NCBI GenBank assembly: GCA_021773435.1
Contig: JAJFKC010000020.1
Location: 62,001-126,000, forward strand
Direction of reading: 5' to 3'
DNA length: 64,000 nucleotides
Source: Porticoccaceae bacterium
GTDB lineage: Bacteria > Pseudomonadota > Gammaproteobacteria > Pseudomonadales > Porticoccaceae
In this document: positions 28,346 through 37,911 of the stretch, one piece after another
How the letters are laid out: every line of letters begins with the position of its first letter
Numbering within the stretch: the stretch's first letter is position 1
Notes under the pieces: model-generated
What the model saw: the letters and a program-made list of their open reading frames with translations, nothing else
Databases searched by the model: none
Told to the model about the DNA's origin: nothing
Made by a program: the position numbers and the translations under genes

Positions 28346-29595
28346 AGCAAGTCATATTCATTCTCATATTGGTTGTCATGGCAGGTGGGCTACTGTTCTG
28401 GTTGGTCGAAAACAATGAAGGCAGCGTATTAATTTCGACACAAAATTATGTTGTCCAGTTTAGCCTTTGGACTGCGCTGATAACGGCTTTAGTGGCCATT
28501 ATGATTTTACGACTTACCTATGCTGCATTGCGCGGCCTATTGGCGCCGGGTTTCAGGTTGGTGGCCGGTCGCAAGCAACGCCGTCAGGAACGGTGGCGTA
28601 AGCAAAACAATCGGGGTTTGCTGGCCTTTGCCGAAGGTCGTTGGGCTGCGGCCCGGCAAGATTTACTCAAGACTGCGGATCGGCTCGATGAGCCGGGGGC
28701 ATTAATCAGTTACGTTGCCGCTGCCAATGCAGCCGCCCAGGACGGCGAGATTGGCGAAGCATTAGCAACATTGCAGCGCGCTGATGGTGCCGTGGGTACC
28801 AACAATCTGGCAGTCGGATTAACCCGGGCGCGGATGTTTCTCGATGAAGAGCAATATCAGCAAGCGTTGCAGGTGCTTAGCCTGCTGCGCACCAATAATA
28901 TTCATCATCCTTATGTGCTGGCGTTATTGGCTCAGGCTTATCAATCAGTCGGTGACTGGGATCAGCTGGAAAAATTGTTGCCCGATTTGCTGGGCAATAA
29001 AGTCGTTGATAAGGCACAGATGTTTGAATATCAGGTTCAAATTCGTTCAGCTCAATTACAGAGTTTGGCACAGAGTCAGCAATCACATGAGGAAACCTTG
29101 AAGCAGGTAGAGCAACTGTGGTCTCGCACTCAGAAAGTGGTTAAGGCTGATCCTGTCGTGTTGGGTCAATATGTCCAAACACTCGAGAGTATTGGCGAAG
29201 GTGATGTAGCGGAGACTATTTTACGCAAAGCGATCAGTAAAAACTGGAGCAACAAGCTGGTTTTACAATATGGAGACATGGACAGTAGCAATCCGGTGCA
29301 ACAGTTAATAACGGCAGAGAAGTGGCTACGAGCGCAGCCTAATAACTCGGATTTGTTGTTAGTATTGGGACGGTTGTGTAAAAGTAATAAGTTGTGGGGT
29401 AAAGGGCGGGATTACCTTGAAGCCTCACTACGCTTACAAAATAGACCTGAAACCTGCGCTGAGTTGGCGGAAATGATGACCATGCTCGGTGAGGACGAAC
29501 AGAGCAAGCAATACTTTAAACGTGGATTGCTAACTAGTTTGGGACTTGGTAAAGATCAGTTTGGTGATGAGCTGAAAGCAGAGCCAGTTCAGTAA
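28342..29595 (+). CDS. hemY: HemY family TPR protein
   Basis: A 417-residue protein. Two N-terminal membrane helices (about 3-22 and 38-62) precede the HemY_N domain with LAPGFRLVAGRKQRRQERWRK. Tetratricopeptide-like helical repeats run to the C terminus (LLLVLGRLCKSNKLWGKGRDYLEASL). It belongs to the gammaproteobacterial HemY group, not the protoporphyrinogen oxidase of the same name in other bacteria. ATGA overlap with hemX shows coupling. Confidence 0.93.
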   Translation: MKQVIFILILVVMAGGLLFWLVENNEGSVLISTQNYVVQFSLWTALITALVAIMILRLTYAALRGLLAPGFRLVAGRKQRRQERWRKQNNRGLLAFAEGRWAAARQDLLKTADRLDEPGALISYVAAANAAAQDGEIGEALATLQRADGAVGTNNLAVGLTRARMFLDEEQYQQALQVLSLLRTNNIHHPYVLALLAQAYQSVGDWDQLEKLLPDLLGNKVVDKAQMFEYQVQIRSAQLQSLAQSQQSHEETLKQVEQLWSRTQKVVKADPVVLGQYVQTLESIGEGDVAETILRKAISKNWSNKLVLQYGDMDSSNPVQQLITAEKWLRAQPNNSDLLLVLGRLCKSNKLWGKGRDYLEASLRLQNRPETCAELAEMMTMLGEDEQSKQYFKRGLLTSLGLGKDQFGDELKAEPVQ

Positions 29596-29651
29596 TTAAT
29601 TTTCTGCAATATGTCTTGGATTATTGATCTGGCGCTGTATCGCAATGCAAG

Positions 29652-31208
29652 CTACAACGTTGGCCCAGCTGCGACAATGTCTTCAGATACGTCAAATTTG
29701 GAAAAATTATCGATAAATAGGCCAGCCAGTTTGGTGGCCTGGTCGTCGTAGTCTCCGGGCCTGTCCCAGGCGGTGCGTGGGTTAAGGTAGTGGCTCTCTA
29801 CCCCAGGAACATTCAAGGGCGCCTCTAAATTCAATATCGGCAATGTCTGCGTGGCAGCACCTTCCAGTGCACCGCTTTGTATGGCCGCGACAATGGCCCG
29901 GGTGACGGGTATTGGGAAACGCTGACCGCTTCCGGTGCCGCCCGAACCACCGGTCCAGCCGGTGTTAACCAGGTAAACTCGGCTGCTAAAATCGCTGATA
30001 CGTTTCATCAACAGCTCGGCATAAACGCCAGCGGGACGAGGCATGAAGGGCGCGCCAAAACATGTTGAAAAGGTCGGGTTAATACCAGCTTCACCGCCCA
30101 GCTCCGTCGAGCCAACACGGGCTGTATAGCCGCTCAGAAAGTGATAGGCGGCCGCTTCTTTGGAAAGTATTGATACTGGCGGTAGCACGCCAGTGACGTC
30201 GCAGGTCAGGAAGAGAATGTTTTTAGGTTCGCCTGCCCGGTTTGCTTCGCAACGCATGTCGATGAGGTCAAGTGGATAGCTGGATCGGCCATTTTCGGTC
30301 AAAGCTGTGTCAGCATAATCAGGCTGGCGACTTTCATTGAGTGCTACATTTTCGATAATCGAGCCAAAGCGAATCGCATCCCATATTACCGGCTCATTGT
30401 CCCGGCTCAGGTCGATGGTTTTGGCGTAACATCCACCCTCCATATTGAATACAGCGCCTTTAACCCAGCCGTGTTCGTCATCGCCGATCAGGTAACGACT
30501 GGGATCGGCGGACAGGGTGGTTTTGCCGGTGCCAGACAGCCCAAAAAATAGCGCTACGTCGCCATCTTCACCAAGGTTTGCAGCACAGTGCATGGGCATC
30601 ACATCTTTTTCAGGCAGCAGAAAATTCTGTACTGAAAACATGCTCTTTTTTAGTTCGCCAGCGTACTTCATGCCTGCCAACAGTACCTTACGTTTAGCAA
30701 AATTGATAATCACGGCGCCACTGCTATTGGTACCGTCACGCTCAGGCTGACAAACAAAATTGGCGGCATGCATGATGCGCCACTGTTCCTTACCGGAGGG
30801 ATTATATTTGCCGGTGCGAATAAACATATTGCGTGCAAAGAGGTTGTGCCAGGCGGTTTCGGTGGTGACTTTGGCAGCGATGTAATGCTCGCTGTCCTGA
30901 CCAATGTGCAGGTGTGAAATAAAGCGGTCCCGGTCTGCCAGGTAAGCCTGAACCCGCTCCCATAAGGCATCAAATTTATCCGCAGGAAATGGCCGATTAA
31001 CCGGCCCCCAATTGATGGCGTCACTGGTGCTGGGTTCGTCTACAATAAAGCGGTCAGCGGGTGACCGGCCGGTGTGTTTTCCAGTTTCAGTGCGCAAAGC
31101 GCCGGTATCTGTGAGGATTCCTTCGTTACGCTGTAGAGCTTGTTCGATAAGCTCGGCAGAGCAGAGGTCCTGATAGACTTGAGCGGCAGATTTTTCGTTT
31201 TGGGTCAT
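29652..31208 (-). CDS. pckA: phosphoenolpyruvate carboxykinase (ATP)
   Basis: A 518-residue gluconeogenic enzyme that makes PEP from oxaloacetate. The kinase loop [11 protein letters not shown] and the metal/substrate motif [23 protein letters not shown] are intact, as is the [14 protein letters not shown] segment. I start at ATG 31208; a TTG one codon earlier would also fit. AGGA lies 9 bases before the ATG inside a 15-bp tandem duplication. It follows hslO on the minus strand with about 180 bases between, as in enterics. Confidence 0.97.
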   Translation of the reverse strand: MTQNEKSAAQVYQDLCSAELIEQALQRNEGILTDTGALRTETGKHTGRSPADRFIVDEPSTSDAINWGPVNRPFPADKFDALWERVQAYLADRDRFISHLHIGQDSEHYIAAKVTTETAWHNLFARNMFIRTGKYNPSGKEQWRIMHAANFVCQPERDGTNSSGAVIINFAKRKVLLAGMKYAGELKKSMFSVQNFLLPEKDVMPMHCAANLGEDGDVALFFGLSGTGKTTLSADPSRYLIGDDEHGWVKGAVFNMEGGCYAKTIDLSRDNEPVIWDAIRFGSIIENVALNESRQPDYADTALTENGRSSYPLDLIDMRCEANRAGEPKNILFLTCDVTGVLPPVSILSKEAAAYHFLSGYTARVGSTELGGEAGINPTFSTCFGAPFMPRPAGVYAELLMKRISDFSSRVYLVNTGWTGGSGGTGSGQRFPIPVTRAIVAAIQSGALEGAATQTLPILNLEAPLNVPGVESHYLNPRTAWDRPGDYDDQATKLAGLFIDNFSKFDVSEDIVAAGPTL

Positions 31209-31215
31209 CAATGCT

Positions 31216-31245
31216 TGTCCTGAGAATAATTGTCCTGAGAATAAT
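31216..31245. repeat. 15-bp tandem duplication in the pckA leader
   Basis: TGTCCTGAGAATAAT occurs twice in a row, with a degenerate third unit after it. On the pckA strand each copy contains CAGGACA, so the Shine-Dalgarno-like AGGA is duplicated. Confidence 0.9.
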
Positions 31246-31387
31246 TGCCCTGGGTACTATCCAGTAGAAAGGGATTAAGCGTGGCTCCAATCCGGCTCAA
31301 TAAAGGATCGGCAATTATGCCAGAAAAAGACCACCCCCGAGAAGGTCAATGGCGGGGCTTTTATGGCGGTACTTACTATGGTGATAC

Positions 31388-32308
31388 TTAGTGAAGGGTT
31401 GAAGATTGAGGGCTAAATAATTTCGTACAATCGGCGTCATAAAAAAGGTAGAGTTCGTGGCAAAATTGACAGCGGACCTCAATAGGATTGGTTTCACTGA
31501 GCATAGTAGTGATTTCGTCAAAACCAAAACTGGCAAGCATACTTGCGGTTCTCTGTTTTGAACAACTACAGGCAAACTGGACATCAGAGGGCATAAATAA
31601 TCGGAGCGACTCGGCGTGAAAGAGACGGTGTAGTTGCTCGCCATGGCTGAGTTGAAGCTGCTCGGCGGCAGTGAGCGTCTGCGCCAATTGAGTCAGATGG
31701 TGCCAGTAGTCTTGTTTGTCTTCCAACTTCTGTTGACCGCTCGGTAAGGCCTGAAGCAGCAGTCCGCCGACTCTCTGTTCATCTGCCTGTAACCAAATTT
31801 TGGTGGGTAATTGCTCGGACTGACTAAAATAATCGGTCAGGCAACCACTCAGGGTATCGTTCTCAATGGGAATGATGCCCTGGTATCGTTCACCTTTGCT
31901 TGGATCAATGGTGACGGCCAGCGTGGCATTTTCTCCGAGGAAATCTTTCAACCTGTAGAGCGGTTGACTGAGGCCGGATTCGCCCTTATCAAACTTGTCA
32001 CCCTTAAACTTTTCATCACTGTAGCGCGCAATTGCCCGTATATCATTGTGGCGGGTGCAGTCCGCCATCACCATGCTTAGCGGTTCAGTGCCTGCAGCCT
32101 GTAGTGAGACGATGCCGTCAAATTTCAAGGTGGCGCTGAGCAGGCAGGCGCCGGCGAGAAACTCACCGAGTAATTGAGCGATGGGCGCGGGATAGCAAGC
32201 CTTATCAAGAACTGCTTGATAGCTGTGCTCAAGGGTCAGTATCTCGCCGCGAATGTCACTGTATTCAAACAGGAAACGCTGGCGGATATCACGGTCTTGG
32301 ATGGTCAC
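31388..32308 (-). CDS. hslO: Hsp33 redox-regulated chaperone
   Basis: A 306-residue holdase chaperone activated by oxidative stress. The C-terminal zinc switch has CSCSK and, 33 residues later, CQFC. The N-terminal RFLFEYSDIRGEILTLEHSYQAVL is typical. I choose GTG 32308 (VTIQDRD...) because it has AGGTG 8 bases upstream and gives the usual length; an ATG at 32371 would add 21 atypical residues. Lies behind hslR and yrfG, as in E. coli. Confidence 0.94.
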   Translation of the reverse strand: MTIQDRDIRQRFLFEYSDIRGEILTLEHSYQAVLDKACYPAPIAQLLGEFLAGACLLSATLKFDGIVSLQAAGTEPLSMVMADCTRHNDIRAIARYSDEKFKGDKFDKGESGLSQPLYRLKDFLGENATLAVTIDPSKGERYQGIIPIENDTLSGCLTDYFSQSEQLPTKIWLQADEQRVGGLLLQALPSGQQKLEDKQDYWHHLTQLAQTLTAAEQLQLSHGEQLHRLFHAESLRLFMPSDVQFACSCSKQRTASMLASFGFDEITTMLSETNPIEVRCQFCHELYLFYDADCTKLFSPQSSTLH

Positions 32309-32401
32309 TGATCTAGCACCTGTATTTGAGGCTGTGGAAACGTACGGAAGATGTCTGATGTTATCCAGCAATTGGATTAAAAATGAAACGCAGCTGAGTG
32401 G

Positions 32402-32788
32402 TTAGTGATTACCTTGTTCCGTGAATCGGTGTATCTGGCGACGTTCCCGTTTGTTGGGTTTGTGATCGGTGGGTCGATGGCCTGCGTTAGCTAATTTTTT
32501 TGTTGCCGCCCGCTGTTCGCGCTGATCGACACTGTCGGGCGTTTCGGTATAGAGTAAGGCGGCGTCGGGTGCCCCGCGACGTTGGTCAGAGAGCTTGTCT
32601 ACGAGCACTTCTTTCTCGTCCCAACCCTGACGAATAATAATCGACTCTCCTACCCTGATCTCTTTGCTGGGTTTCACGCGTTGACCATCAATGCGAATTT
32701 TACCGCCCTCGATGGCTTTTTTGGCCAGGGCGCGGGTCCGAAAAAAACGTGCGGCCCAGAGCCATTTGTCAATGCGAACTTTTTCCAT
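32402..32788 (-). CDS. hslR: Hsp15 ribosome-associated heat shock protein
   Basis: A 128-residue S4-domain RNA-binding protein. EKVRIDKWLWAARFFRTRALAKKAIEGGKI is the S4 fold of Hsp15, followed by a basic Arg/Lys-rich tail. Hsp15 binds 50S subunits carrying stalled nascent chains. Conserved yrfG-hslR-hslO order. Confidence 0.95.
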   Translation of the reverse strand: MEKVRIDKWLWAARFFRTRALAKKAIEGGKIRIDGQRVKPSKEIRVGESIIIRQGWDEKEVLVDKLSDQRRGAPDAALLYTETPDSVDQREQRAATKKLANAGHRPTDHKPNKRERRQIHRFTEQGNH

Positions 32789-32876
32789 GATTCACTGTAC
32801 GGTCGTTATTTGTGGCGTAGGCAATTTTTGGTAATTATATAAAGGCAATTAGTCATAGATAGCTATTCTTAGGTAG

Positions 32877-33533
32877 TTAAGGGGCCGGTAATAAATCTTT
32901 GAAACTGTCTATCGCTGGAAACCTCAGGTCAGTTCTTGGTGCTTTAGTGCTGTCGGGTTGGCGGATACAGAGTAAATGACCGATGCCATAATCTTTTGCT
33001 GCCTCCAGCATGGATTCGGTATCGTCAATGAACAAGGTGCGCGCCGGACTAAAACTGATCTGTTCCATGAGTTGATCCCAAAATTCCCGGTGCTCTTTGG
33101 GGACGCCGAAGTCGTGGGAGGAGATGATGCGATCGACGCTGTTGCCGATGCCGGTTGCCTCTAGTTTAATCTCAACGCTATCTCGGTGGGCGTTGGTGAT
33201 GAGCACCCGCTGGGCGTCGCGCTCGCCCAGGCGGTCGAGGAAAGCTGTGGCATGGGGGCGCACGGCGATAAGGTGTTTGAGTTCTCTTTTTAGCGCAGGA
33301 ATATCCATGGCAAGTACCGCTGACCAGTAGTCGGTACAGTACCACTCGATGCTATTTTTTTTGGCATCAAACTGCTGATACAGCTCATAGAGTGCCTTCG
33401 CAGGGTCGATTTGATGATGCTCAGCGTAGCGGACAGGCAAGTAGTGCTGCCAGAACTGGTTGTCGAAATGCAGGTCAAGGAGGGTGCCATCCATATCGAG
33501 CAATACAGTGTCAATGGTGTTCCAGTCGATCAT
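32877..33533 (-). CDS. yrfG: HAD family GMP/IMP nucleotidase YrfG
   Basis: A 218-residue haloacid-dehalogenase phosphatase. Motif I is LLDMDGTLLDLHFDNQFW, motif II is VLITNAHRDS, and motif IV is LFIDDTESML. YrfG of E. coli dephosphorylates GMP/IMP. I start at ATG 33533, which puts motif I near the N terminus as in the family; the longer frame to 33605 would run into divergently transcribed nudE. First of the yrfG-hslR-hslO group. Confidence 0.92.
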   Translation of the reverse strand: MIDWNTIDTVLLDMDGTLLDLHFDNQFWQHYLPVRYAEHHQIDPAKALYELYQQFDAKKNSIEWYCTDYWSAVLAMDIPALKRELKHLIAVRPHATAFLDRLGERDAQRVLITNAHRDSVEIKLEATGIGNSVDRIISSHDFGVPKEHREFWDQLMEQISFSPARTLFIDDTESMLEAAKDYGIGHLLCIRQPDSTKAPRTDLRFPAIDSFKDLLPAP

Positions 33534-33572
33534 GACGGATAATACTCGCCAGCCAATTTTAAAGCCCGCAGT

Positions 33573-34133
33573 ATGCCCACTAAACCCATTATTTTGAAGC
33601 GACACAGTGTCGCAAAAACTCGGCTATTTCAAGTTGAGCAGCTCGATCTTCGGTTTTCCAACGGTGTTGAACGCAGTTATGAGCGACTTGCCTCCGCTGG
33701 CTATGGCGCGGTTGCAATTGTTCCCGTGACCACTGAGGGCTGTGTGATCCTCGTTCAAGAATACGGTGCGGGTATTAACGGTTATCAGTGGGGGGTGCCC
33801 AAAGGTGCGGTTGATCCCGGCGAAACCATGATCGATGCGGCCAATCGAGAGTTGATGGAGGAGGCCGGGTTTGGCGCCCGATCATTGCACCCCCTAAAAA
33901 ATATTCACCTTAGCCCTTCTTACATGGAGCGCTCCATCGATGTTGTTTATGCCGAGGATCTTTACCAAGCTTCCTTGCCTGGTGATGAGCCTGAGCCGAT
34001 GGCGACCATGGAGTGGCCCCTCGATAAGCTTTCGGATCTGCTGGATCGAGATGACGTGAGTGACGGCATTTCGATTTCGGCGCTATTTCTAGTGAGGGAT
34101 TTTCTGGAAGCACGAAAAAGTCAGGTAAAGTAA
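33573..34133 (+). CDS. nudE: ADP compounds hydrolase NudE
   Basis: A 186-residue Nudix hydrolase with a complete box: GAVDPGETMIDAANRELMEEAGFG. NudE hydrolyses ADP-ribose, Ap3A and NADH-type dinucleotides. Only 39 bases separate its start from that of divergent yrfG, so the promoters must overlap or lie in coding DNA. Confidence 0.93.
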   Translation: MPTKPIILKRHSVAKTRLFQVEQLDLRFSNGVERSYERLASAGYGAVAIVPVTTEGCVILVQEYGAGINGYQWGVPKGAVDPGETMIDAANRELMEEAGFGARSLHPLKNIHLSPSYMERSIDVVYAEDLYQASLPGDEPEPMATMEWPLDKLSDLLDRDDVSDGISISALFLVRDFLEARKSQVK

Positions 34134-34250
34134 TTATTGGCCGTGCGCTTAATTGAACCGCTAAGTTAGCAAAACATTGTTCGCGAACGACCAAATTTCG
34201 TATCAGCTAATTTGTGTGGGATTTTTTAAACAAAATAAATTGGAGCAACT

Positions 34251-35075
34251 GTGGATTCCGGTCTTATCGAAAATGTAATGGCCTTAGCTGTTAAGGCCGG
34301 CAAGGCGATTTTGGAGGTATACGAGGGCGACGAATTCAAGGTCGTAAAAAAAGCCGATGACTCTCCCGTCACTGCGGCTGATCTGGCGGCCCACAATATA
34401 TTGCAACCTGGTCTTGAGGTGTTGTTGGACGATGTGCCGGTGTTATCGGAGGAGTCGGCGATTCCCGATTTTTCAGAGCGCAGTCAGTGGCATAAATACT
34501 GGATTATTGACCCGCTGGACGGCACGAAAGAATTCATCAATCGAAATGGTGAGTTCACGGTGAATATCGCCCTGATAGAAAATTCTGTGCCGATTCTAGG
34601 CGTAGTCTACGTGCCGGTGACGGGTATTACCTACGCCGGGCTATTTGAACAAGGTGCTTTTAAACAGGATAGTAAGGGCAACAGAAGCGCTATCAACGTG
34701 CGATCGATGGCGAAACGTGGCAATGCAGATAGCCCCGTAGCTGTGGTTGCCAGCCGAAGGCACGGTGCCGGGGCCGTCGATAGACTTCTGGAAACCCTGG
34801 CAAAAAATCTTGGTGAAGTTGAGACCCGAAATATGGGCAGCTCCTTGAAGCTATGTTTGGTTGCTGAGGGGGGAGCAGATCTATATCCGCGTCTGGCACC
34901 TACTATGGAGTGGGATACCGCCGCAGCTCAGGCGGTGGTCGAGGCTGCGGGAGGTGCCGTGCTCAACGCTGATTTTGAACTTATGCGTTATAACACCAAG
35001 GATGATTTGCTCAACCCTCACTTCTATGTGATTGGTGACCCGGATTTTAGTTGGCAAGAATTATTGTCGGTATAA
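34251..35075 (+). CDS. cysQ: 3'(2'),5'-bisphosphate nucleotidase CysQ
   Basis: A 274-residue inositol-monophosphatase-fold phosphatase that removes PAP formed during sulfate assimilation. Metal-binding motifs are the Asp in DDSPVTAADLAAH, the Glu in LSEES, DPLDGTKEF and the C-terminal EWDTAAAQAVVEAAGG. GTG start at 34251 with TTGGAGC upstream. Follows nudE by about 115 bases. Confidence 0.95.
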   Translation: MDSGLIENVMALAVKAGKAILEVYEGDEFKVVKKADDSPVTAADLAAHNILQPGLEVLLDDVPVLSEESAIPDFSERSQWHKYWIIDPLDGTKEFINRNGEFTVNIALIENSVPILGVVYVPVTGITYAGLFEQGAFKQDSKGNRSAINVRSMAKRGNADSPVAVVASRRHGAGAVDRLLETLAKNLGEVETRNMGSSLKLCLVAEGGADLYPRLAPTMEWDTAAAQAVVEAAGGAVLNADFELMRYNTKDDLLNPHFYVIGDPDFSWQELLSV

Positions 35076-35141
35076 TTTCTTGTTGTTGATGGCGCAGTTA
35101 GTGGCATAGCTAGTAGCGATCTGGTTAATGACGGCTTGGTT

Positions 35142-35180
35142 GATAGATCTAGCTGATAGCTTTAGCCGATAGATTCAGCT
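35142..35180. repeat. 13-bp repeat, three degenerate copies, between cysQ and mrcA
   Basis: GATAGATCTAGCT, GATAGCTTTAGCC and GATAGATTCAGCT, end to end, in the gap between the convergent genes. Confidence 0.85.
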
Positions 35181-35213
35181 AAAAACAGGCGCTTATCTAG
35201 GGAGTGCTACCGG

Positions 35214-37754
35214 CTAAAAAATATCCTCGGGCAAAGGTGCTGCCTTGCTTCTGTATAAAGCCGGTGAGCTGTTTTGGTCGAATTGAGTCGGGACGTTTTC
35301 TTCGCGGAACAACTCAAATATAGCATTTGTCGAATTAGCATTGGCCAGTCGGCCGTTGGTTGGGTTGATTTTCACCGATACCAGGCCTTCTGGCTGTGGA
35401 TGAAATTTTGCCTCGCTGCCGGCCAGAGCGACTGCCATATAGTCCATCCAGATTGGCAAGGCGGCTGAGCCGCCGAACTCTTTTCGACCTAATAATTTGT
35501 TGTCATCAAAGCCCAGCCAAACGGTGGTGACGAGGTTGGGGTTGTAGCCTGAGAACCAGGCGTCACGCGGTCCGTTGGTGGTGCCCGTTTTGCCAGCGAT
35601 GTCGGCTCGTTTCAAGGCCCTCGCTTTAACGCCAGTGCCGCGACGAATCACATCTTTGAGCATGGAGTCGATAAGGTAGGCGACCCGTGGTTCGATAATT
35701 TGCCTGGCGTTGGGCCGCACCGCATGTGCGGCTGGCTGTTCTGAGCGCGTATTTGTTGTGGCGTTATCATCAAGTGGCTTTATATTATCAAGTATCTCTG
35801 TATCAGCTGTGTTCGTCCCGTCTTCGATGGTCGGTTTCACTAGTGTCCGGTTTGTCGCATCATGGCGAGCATCATCTTTTGCCGATAACGATTGTTCTGC
35901 AGGCTCGCAGTTTCGACACACTATGGGATTGTTTGCCTGAAAAACAACTTCGCCATCTAGACGTTCAATCCTTTCTACCAGATAAGGCTCGATTTTATAG
36001 CCGCCATTGGCAAAAGTGGCGTAGCCTACAGCGATCTCAATAGGCGTTAATGCATGGCTACCCAGTGCCAGTGATAAATTGCGGGGCAAAGCGCTTTTGT
36101 CGAAGCCAAATTTGGCGATCGAATCTATGGCCGTGTTGATCCCGATGCGGCGTAACACTCGAATGGAGACCAGGTTTCTGGATCGATAAAGCGCTTCTCT
36201 TAATCGGGTGGGTCCATAAAACTGGCCACTGCTATTTTCAGGGCGCCAGGCTCTCTCTGAGCTTGTACCATCAAAAACAACGGGGGCATCATTAATAATG
36301 CTGGCCGGTGTTAAGCCTTGTTCCAACGCGCCCGTATAGATAAACGGTTTAAAGTTCGACCCTGGCTGCCGTTGAGCCTGATAGACGCGATTAAAATGGC
36401 TTTGGTAAAAATCAAATCCGCCGGTGATTGCGGTGATGGCGCCAGTATCGGGTTTCAATGAGACGAGGGCTGCCTGTGCCTGGGGTAGCTGGCTTAATAA
36501 AGGTGTTCCTTCGTCATTGTAATGGATGCGGATTAAGTCGCCGGGCGAGAAGATATCGCCCAGAATTTTAACCGGTGCACTGCGGCGATTTTCGGAAATA
36601 TACTTGCGAAGTGTCGATATGTTTTTGTGCTCTTTGGCGAGTATCCCGTCATCTCGATATTGCGTAATAATGGATAGGCCATCATCGCCAACTGCCGTAA
36701 CAATGGCAGGAAGCAGATTACCTATGACAGGCGTTTTTACCAGGGTGTTCCGCCATCGTTCAGGATTATCTATATGGGCTTCCGGACCACGATATCCATG
36801 TCGCCAATCATACGCTCTAAGACCATTTCTGAGCGCCTGATCAGCTTTCAGTTGAAGCTCGCTATTAATCGTCGTTATTACCGCATAGCCTTGAGTATAG
36901 GCTGATGGGCCTAACTGATTTAAAGCTTGAACACGTGCTTCTTCAGCAGCATAGGGGGCGTTATAGTCGATTAGAGGGCCGTGATATAGCGCCGTAACGA
37001 TGCTTTTTATAGCTTCTTCATGTTGCACGGGGGTGATGAAATTTAATTTAAGCATGCGACCTAAAATCCAGTTACGTCGACTGATAGCCCGTTCCGGGTT
37101 AATAATTGGATTAAAGGTGGAGGGTGCTTTAGGTAGCCCTGCAATCATGGCCAGTTGGGGTAAATCAAGTGCTGCAATTGATTTACCGTAGTAAGTGAGC
37201 GCTGCGGCTTCTATACCATAGGCCCGATTACCCAGATAAATTTTGTTGCTGTACAGCGTGAAAATTTCATCTTTGCTCAGCTCGTCTTCAATTCTTAACG
37301 CTAGTAATATCTCATTAAATTTGCGAACAAAACTTTGTTCCCTGGTCAGGAAAAAATTCCTGGCCAGCTGCATGGTAATGGTGCTGCCCCCGGATTTAAT
37401 ATGACCAGTGCTGGCAAGCTCAAAGCCAGCCCGGAGTAGCCCTTTGAAATCGACACCAATGTGCTGATAAAAAGCATCGTCCTCTGCCGCCAGAATTGAC
37501 TGGACGAAAAGCAATGGGATTTGTTCGAACTCTATGGGCGTCCGGCGTTTTTCCCCAAATTCACCAATAAGTTTTAAATCTTGTGAGTAAACTCTCAAAG
37601 GTGTTTGAAGTTTAACGGTTTTCAGGGTTTCCACAGAGGGTAGTTTGGGGCTAAGGTATAAGTACAGGCAAGCTGCGAGTATAAGCCCACCGCCTAATGC
37701 CGGAATCAAAAATAGCTGGATAACACGGGCCAACAGTTGAGCACTGTTATTCAT
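35214..37754 (-). CDS. mrcA: penicillin-binding protein 1A
   Basis: An 846-residue bifunctional peptidoglycan synthase. One N-terminal membrane anchor (about 10-32) is followed by the GT51 glycosyltransferase with AEDDAFYQHIGVDFKG and GGSTITMQLARNFFL. The transpeptidase has SNFK (QPGSNFKPF), YRSRN and KTGTTNG. A linker of about 50 residues that looks poorly conserved, opening with VCRNC (C613, C616) and rich in Asp/Thr/Asn, sits before the last conserved block. Divergent from pilM, the usual arrangement in Pseudomonas-like genomes. Confidence 0.96.
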   Translation of the reverse strand: MNNSAQLLARVIQLFLIPALGGGLILAACLYLYLSPKLPSVETLKTVKLQTPLRVYSQDLKLIGEFGEKRRTPIEFEQIPLLFVQSILAAEDDAFYQHIGVDFKGLLRAGFELASTGHIKSGGSTITMQLARNFFLTREQSFVRKFNEILLALRIEDELSKDEIFTLYSNKIYLGNRAYGIEAAALTYYGKSIAALDLPQLAMIAGLPKAPSTFNPIINPERAISRRNWILGRMLKLNFITPVQHEEAIKSIVTALYHGPLIDYNAPYAAEEARVQALNQLGPSAYTQGYAVITTINSELQLKADQALRNGLRAYDWRHGYRGPEAHIDNPERWRNTLVKTPVIGNLLPAIVTAVGDDGLSIITQYRDDGILAKEHKNISTLRKYISENRRSAPVKILGDIFSPGDLIRIHYNDEGTPLLSQLPQAQAALVSLKPDTGAITAITGGFDFYQSHFNRVYQAQRQPGSNFKPFIYTGALEQGLTPASIINDAPVVFDGTSSERAWRPENSSGQFYGPTRLREALYRSRNLVSIRVLRRIGINTAIDSIAKFGFDKSALPRNLSLALGSHALTPIEIAVGYATFANGGYKIEPYLVERIERLDGEVVFQANNPIVCRNCEPAEQSLSAKDDARHDATNRTLVKPTIEDGTNTADTEILDNIKPLDDNATTNTRSEQPAAHAVRPNARQIIEPRVAYLIDSMLKDVIRRGTGVKARALKRADIAGKTGTTNGPRDAWFSGYNPNLVTTVWLGFDDNKLLGRKEFGGSAALPIWMDYMAVALAGSEAKFHPQPEGLVSVKINPTNGRLANANSTNAIFELFREENVPTQFDQNSSPALYRSKAAPLPEDIF

Positions 37755-37847
37755 AAGGGTTTGCGGTGAGAGTGAAAAATTGAAATCAACGATATTGTAC
37801 CGCTAATAAGTACACCAAAAATACTTGCAAAGTCATGGCAATAAGTT

Positions 37848-37875
37848 AAAGTAGATTGTTAAAAGTAGATTGTTA
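37848..37875. repeat. 14-bp tandem duplication in the mrcA-pilM promoter region
   Basis: AAAGTAGATTGTTA occurs twice, exactly end to end, 37 bases before the pilM ATG. It may touch the promoter of the pilMNOPQ operon. Confidence 0.9.
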
Positions 37876-37911
37876 CTGGATTTGCATAACTATAGGAATT
37901 GATAATTAAAA

